A DNA stretch of 64,000 bases, taken from Xestospongia muta (lineage: Eukaryota; Porifera; Demospongiae; Haplosclerida; Petrosiidae). Numbering within the stretch: position 1 is the stretch's first letter; every line of letters begins with the position of its first letter. A program made the position numbers and the translations under genes. This document shows positions 58,633 to 64,000 of this stretch, in pieces. The stretch spans positions 16,490,263-16,554,262 of the forward strand of contig OY848918.1 of NCBI GenBank assembly GCA_963693285.1, given 5' to 3'. Under the pieces are notes generated by a model that saw nothing but the letters and a program-made list of their open reading frames with translations, searched no databases and was not told where the DNA came from.

Positions 58633-59334
58633 CTAAAAGATATAGACAATATCAATAATACTATACAAAATAATACATGTACATAGACTATGTCACATTG
58701 TTAACAACTACTTTAAATTGTCTTACAGTATAACTAATTGTTATAACAATGTAGGTATAGTGTGATGATTTAATTTGATACTACTGATGTTATGATATAT
58801 GTATGTGTACCATACAGTGATATGATAGGATAAATAGTTGATTATATAGGAAATACTGAACATAGAAAATGATCTTTACTAGTTTTGATATAGTGTTTTT
58901 GTACTAGAACTATAAGTAAATTTAGTACTTCATTTTATTTTAGTTCTAGTAACAACATAGGAACTAATACTCTACTAAAATTTTTTTCAATTCAAGGTAA
59001 TAGAACTAGTAATTAATTTCATTTATATTTCTGTGGTGCCTTATAGTAGGTTGTGGTTTGGGCATATAGTGATATCATCTGGTAACGAAGTGGTCCTGTA
59101 GCAATGTAGTAAAATTGTCCTGTTATGTTGTAGTAGTGGAGTCTACTTGGCATAATCCAGTTTATGAGTTCTTCTATAGAGAATGTCAGATAAAACCTAT
59201 AGTTCAATTGTCTTCTTAATGATATGTCCTCTACCTAAACTGTAGTAAATTGTTGATCTAGTCTTGATGGTTATACACACTAATTGCTAGTTATGCTGTA
59301 GGTGATTATGTAATAGACTATAATTTTAACAGAT

Positions 59335-60715
59335 AGGCCAAAAATGCTAACCACTGGGCCATCATATACTAAACAGATGAAGTGTGGGTGTAATGTATTT
59401 ACAAGACAGTACATGTACAGTATATATACAGAGGTACATGAACTCATATCAGGTTTAGACATAATGAGATTTCAAAGTGTTAGCAATGAATAAAGAAAAC
59501 TAAACTCATAAAGTCAGTAATGAATAGTTTTGCTTGTATAGTCTGTGTAGATTATCTCAAAATAATTATGTAATGAATATGTTTACTCAGAGCCTATTTG
59601 ATAGATAATACTTTGTCCTTGAAAGGTTCAAAAGACTGTAAGAACTCCAAAATATGCACTTGTGTCATTATATCAAGCTAATATCTTATTTCACTAAGTC
59701 TAGTTTTCTATAAACTATCTTAATAATACAGCATTGATGTGTGGTCATTTTGTTACTTTAAGTATATGCATAGTACAATAGGGAAACCCCCTCATGTTAT
59801 CAATGCTTAATATTGATTACATGTAGTCATTACCATTGTTTGACAAGTGTTCATGAACTATTTAGAGTATTCGTGAACCATTATGAGGATATAATATTCA
59901 TTATGAATATATCACTAGATACACCCTTCAATGATAGTGAAATGTCAGTTATGGTTATTCCCTTGTGTTATTATATGAGGACTTAATGCCAGACTATAAC
60001 TATAAATGAGATACTGAGCTTCTAATACAACACACTCAATCCATTATTAAGTATAAATCACTAAAGTTATTTATAGGATACTTATATTACATGTATAAAC
60101 ATTTAAATGGATACCCAAGACTCACTGAAACACTACTACAATGTCTAATATAACAATTTCATGTTTAACTAAAAAATACTAATTATGAGATAATGTGAAT
60201 GTAGAGTATAAACACAAGTATTCTATTCCAGTAAACATTAAATCAACATGTACTGTCAATACATGTACTAACAGATTATGTATATGTACATTCCTATATT
60301 CTATAGGAATTTTTGTATCATTGAAATAATATTAAAATATTTTTTAGATAAAAGGTTCATTTAAACAGAAACCTTAACTGACAGCCAGTCACAGGTAATA
60401 GTTATAGCTAACTTGTATAAGATGTAGCCAAATAGACAAATTTCTTCTACACTATTCAGTAATACCTATATAATTGTTTGACCTTTCATTACTATTAGTG
60501 TAACAATGCCCTTTTTACATGTACTAACATATCATGTATAAGAGCTGACAGACATTCTAGATTATAACAAACTTACAATAGTTTAGTGACAAATATTACC
60601 TTGTAACATTACAATATGAATATTATAAAATCTTACAATATTAGGAGAACTTCTATTGACATTTATATTTCAATACATGTTTAATCTATTATATAGTATA
60701 CATAAAGGCATCCAT
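59335..60715. repeat. Non-coding block paired with 23650-24720
   Basis: See the partner. Here it lies 0.7-2.1 kb upstream of ankyrin exon a. Near 59350-59372 the minus strand has TGGCCCAGTGGTTAGCA, which resembles a tRNA D-arm/A-box. Confidence 0.7.
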
Positions 60716-60929
60716 ATATATGTCAAAAAATTGTGGCTTCTTTGTGCTCTCGACACCTTTGAATACCTTGATGGCCTAGGTGAATCCTTTCTAAGGTGTA
60801 CTCTAATACACATGTCATATAATAATAAATCCTCACATATTGAGAATTACTTCCTTTCTCACTGACTAGATCCCTAAGAGGTTAAGTTAGCTATGTGATC
60901 CTATGATGTGAACTTGGCCAAAAGGTTGA

Positions 60930-62849
60930 TCATGACCATGAAATGTCTTAATTCAGAGATATTTGTTGGGGCTTGCATTTTGATGATAGTGGCTATCTTC
61001 TCAGGATCAGGTCTGATGCCGTCTCTGTCTATTAGGTGACCAAGAAATTAAACATTTCTTCTGCAAAAAATGCACTTGACTGGGTTCAGCATTACTCCCG
61101 CATTCTCCAGTCTTCACAAAACTGCATACAATCTGGTATTATGTTCTCTTTGATCTTTACCAAATATTAACACGTCGTCAAATTAGCAGAGCACACCCTT
61201 CAACTACAGAGAATATTGACATTCGCTTCTGAAAGTGTTCTGGTGCACTAGAAATTCCAAAGGGAAGTTTATTGAAACAATAACAGCCAAAAGGTGTGAT
61301 AAATGTGGTTAGAAAAGGAGATTCTGTATAAGGGGGAATTTGCCAAAAGCCACTATCAGTGTCCAATTTACTAAATACAGCTGCTCCTGTTAACTGGCCT
61401 AACCTCTCGTCAACCGTGGGCAGGGGGTGGAACTCTTTCATAACACTTTCATTTAATGGTTTTAAATCTACCTATAATGGTTTTAAATCTACCTATAGAT
61501 GTGGCTTCATTAACATTCGAGATTACTTTCAGAGATTCCATTCGATTAAGTTCTTTGACTTTTGTTCGTAGTGGGAGGGAACTCGTTGAGGGGTGTAAAG
61601 TGCAAATGGTTTTGAACCTGGGTGCAATTGAATCCGATAAGGATCACCCAAATTACCTAAGCCTATAAAAAGGTGAGGGAACGTCTTTTGACTTCTGAGT
61701 GACTTATAGTTTCATCAACCCTTGACACCAAATGTAATGCTTGAATTGTGGGCAATTCAAGAAGATTGTTCCCTAATCCTTTGACCACATACACAGTCTG
61801 TAAGGATGTCTGGTCACTGTGCAATAGAATACCTTCAAATTGTCCCAATACGGAGAGACATTTTCTATTGGGTCCATATAATGCCCTGTTAGTTGGTCTG
61901 AGTTCGACTTGAGGTAATGTTTGAATACACTTTTGGAAATTGCAGTAACTTCTGCTCTCGTGTCCAGTTTGAAAGAAAGGGGTGTGCGCAATTTTTGAAC
62001 AGTACTGAACCAGACATTTTCTGTGTCTGCACCAACTGCTCCTAAGAAGGCAGTCTCAAGTGGGGTTTGTGGTTTGGTTGTGTCAACTTCTGACACTGAT
62101 TTGGATAGACATTAAGAAGCAAAGTGGCCCTTCTTTTTGCATTTGTGACATGTAGCCAAATCAGCTGGGCAATCTCTCCTTTGATGATGGTCTCGTCCAC
62201 ATATAGTACATTTAGCAATTTGTTGCAAGTCTCCATGATTAGTATGTCTGGGATGCCTGTTCCTTCCATTCAATAGTCTTGATGTAGATCTGACACTATC
62301 CAGATCACTAACCTTTGGGTCAGTTCGGAGAATGTCTCTGTGTTCTCCAACTGCTTCTTTATGCCAAATACTTTTTTTCGCTTTTTCAAGGGTTAAAGAA
62401 GGGTCCATCTGGAGACACTCTGAAAGGGCAGTGTCTCTAATGCCTACCACGAGTCTGTCCTGAATTAATTCCTCTTTAGTGCCGCAAATTCGCAGTGTTC
62501 AGCCAGGCTGTACACCATTGCTATATATTGTTCACAGGACTCACCCTCCTTCTGGTTTCTTTAATTAAAACGGGCTATTTCGCAAATTACACTGTGTCGA
62601 AAAAGTCATCAAAGTGTTTATAACTGACAGATAGCTTTTCCTCTCTTTTTTGATTACATTTGTCAATTCAAGAATGTATTCTGATTCGTTCCTTAGACAG
62701 TAAAACAGTGTGCTCACTTGACGTTCCTCACTCTCTGTGGATAGGCCCGAGGCTATTCTAAATGGTTCAAAACGTCGGCACCAGCATGGCCATTTGTCTG
62801 GTGTCTGGAAGTTGAAGGGTTCCAGTGGCTGTAGCTTAACACTAGCCAT
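60930..62849 (-). mobile_element. Ty3/Gypsy retrotransposon relic 2 (gag to RT)
   Basis: Reading from the high end on the minus strand: a gag start (MASVKLQPLEPFNFQTP), a nucleocapsid with a CCHC knuckle (CTICGRDHHQRRDC) and a second knuckle (CHKCKKKGHFA) that hits a stop before its last Cys. A protease region follows in which the active-site triad reads DTR instead of DTG. Then comes reverse transcriptase (HPLPTVDERL, AAVFSKLDTDSGFWQI, NKLPFGISSAPEHF). Several frame changes separate them, and RNase H and integrase are not found. It is inactive. Confidence 0.88.
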
Positions 62850-62868
62850 ACTCCTGACACCATGTATT
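62850..62868 (-). other. Possible primer-binding site / LTR edge of Gypsy relic 2
   Basis: Just before the gag start the minus strand reads TAATACA then TGGTGTCAGGAG. Gypsy-type elements commonly have a TGG-starting primer site right after an LTR ending in CA. I could not find the second LTR in the window, so this is tentative. Confidence 0.35.
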
Positions 62869-62879
62869 ATAACAAATGT

Positions 62880-64000
62880 TTTGTCTAAATCGAGTCACAC
62901 AACAAACAAAAAGTGATGATAAATATAGATCGATAACAGGTGCTTTTTTATAACTATGCGTGCTCAGATAACCACAATACATGATATAATATAAACAATT
63001 ACACTACGTTTTTAACCATGGACAAGGAGATTTGAAGTTAGTACACTTAATGCAGTATACTGCCATAAAATATGCAATACTTAAAAGTTATACAGTGTAT
63101 GTGAATGATTTGAACAATGTTAAAGTCAAGATATTTCCTTGTTAGCCCTTAAGACAGTGTTGTTGTATATACAGGAAACCATTTGAGAAAAATAATTTTG
63201 CAAATTTTGCAAATCTAAAGGATTTTCATCAAATCCCAGTTATTATATAAATGTGGTATGTGTATAGCAATTCATTTCAAAATGACTGAAATACCAATGA
63301 AATTTTTGGCAAATGAAGAACATTTTATCAAATTCACCATTTCGTATATGTTACCACAATCTCTCTAATGATACAATTATTGTGTATGCTAATTTTAGTG
63401 ACTATTATAATAGTATGTAAATGTTTAAAATTGCAGTGTAACACATTTGGTATATTGAATTATGGATATCTAAAATATGGCTAATGTTATTTTTCTAGTA
63501 AAAAATTTACTAAATTAGTAGATAAAATTAATAGTAGACTTAATCAAGGTATGAACGTAACATGATATGGAACATATATGACTTCACTTTACACACTCTA
63601 TTATTAAATATAGACCATAAAATATTATGATACAGTATAATTATAAATATATGAGAAGTAAAATTCTCAGTTCATTTGTTGAATTTAATGCAATTGTTAA
63701 ATAATTAATTCACAAAACAAATCTATTATGTTAGTGACTTTGCTGACTATATTGTTTATGAGTGTATAAAACATAAAATTATAATGTTGTTTCTCAAATT
63801 AAATGTTGGAATACAACAAACCTAAGGTCACTCTATAAAATAGATCATACATAGCTATCCATGAGACAATCATAATCAATGCTTCTGATATATTTCTATA
63901 TTTATCAGAGCTTTATCAGCATTCTGGTAGATTGTAAATATATGAGGCAGTGAGTAATAAATGTGTGAGTGAAATAAAATCATAAAATGAATCCAAAAAA
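62880..64000. other. AT-rich stretch, no gene seen
   Basis: No coding segment, domain or repeat pair is recognised. It may hold the LTR of the Gypsy relic and intron or 5' sequence of the ROCO-like gene. Confidence 0.5.

Overview
The window reads as AT-rich, intron-rich metazoan nuclear DNA. Coding exons are short and joined by GT-AG introns. Ankyrin, Roc-COR, SH3 and Death domains, an ABCG transporter and several eukaryotic transposon superfamilies occur together. The style (compact exons, many TACATGTA words in introns, ankyrin/Death-domain genes) suggests a sponge such as a demosponge. That assignment is an inference from style, not a database match. All host genes I could resolve lie on the minus strand.

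Layout from high to low coordinates, which is the direction of transcription. (1) 60.9-62.85 kb holds a broken Ty3/Gypsy retrotransposon. (2) 58.6-36.4 kb holds one large gene assembled here from splice sites and reading phase. Three separate ankyrin-repeat exons and a fourth ankyrin exon are followed by a 2-kb Roc-like GTPase plus COR exon, linker exons, an SH3 exon, a Death-domain exon, a decayed second SH3 exon and a last exon encoding a C-terminal transmembrane helix and the stop. This ANK-Roc-COR-SH3-Death-TM arrangement is the most interesting object in the window. It looks like a membrane-anchored ROCO-type signalling protein and has one apparent +1 frameshift in a T8 run. (3) 33.7-28.8 kb is a 15- to 16-exon ABCG-type half-transporter that carries nonsense codons, a phase break and a ruined Walker A motif, so it is most likely a pseudogene. 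(4) 28.7-26.8 kb is an acidic hypothetical protein with two lesions, possibly a C-terminal tail of the same pseudogene. (5) 17.75-5.77 kb holds four more ankyrin exons in a 5.14-kb tandem duplication.

Mobile DNA has shaped everything between. There is a MULE family with long terminal inverted repeats, a FAR1/ZSWIM-type transposase, a SWIM-like motif and a PHD-type finger (one near-complete copy and four fragments). An apparently intact hAT element (710-aa transposase) sits inside the inverted repeat of another element. A deleted BED-type hAT element has a perfect 8-bp target duplication. There are two Gypsy relics, a transposase-like relic beside a 200-bp N gap, and three arrays of a minisatellite of about 74 bp, one with a 240-bp higher-order repeat.

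Ankyrin exons are 90, 96 or 99 bp in phase 0-0. They have been copied together with neighbouring MULE fragments, introns and, in places, minisatellite arrays. The C-terminal part of the large gene uses phase 1-1 exons. Expansion and decay of these exon modules is the main evolutionary story visible here. No tRNA, rRNA, CRISPR or bacterial-type operon was found.
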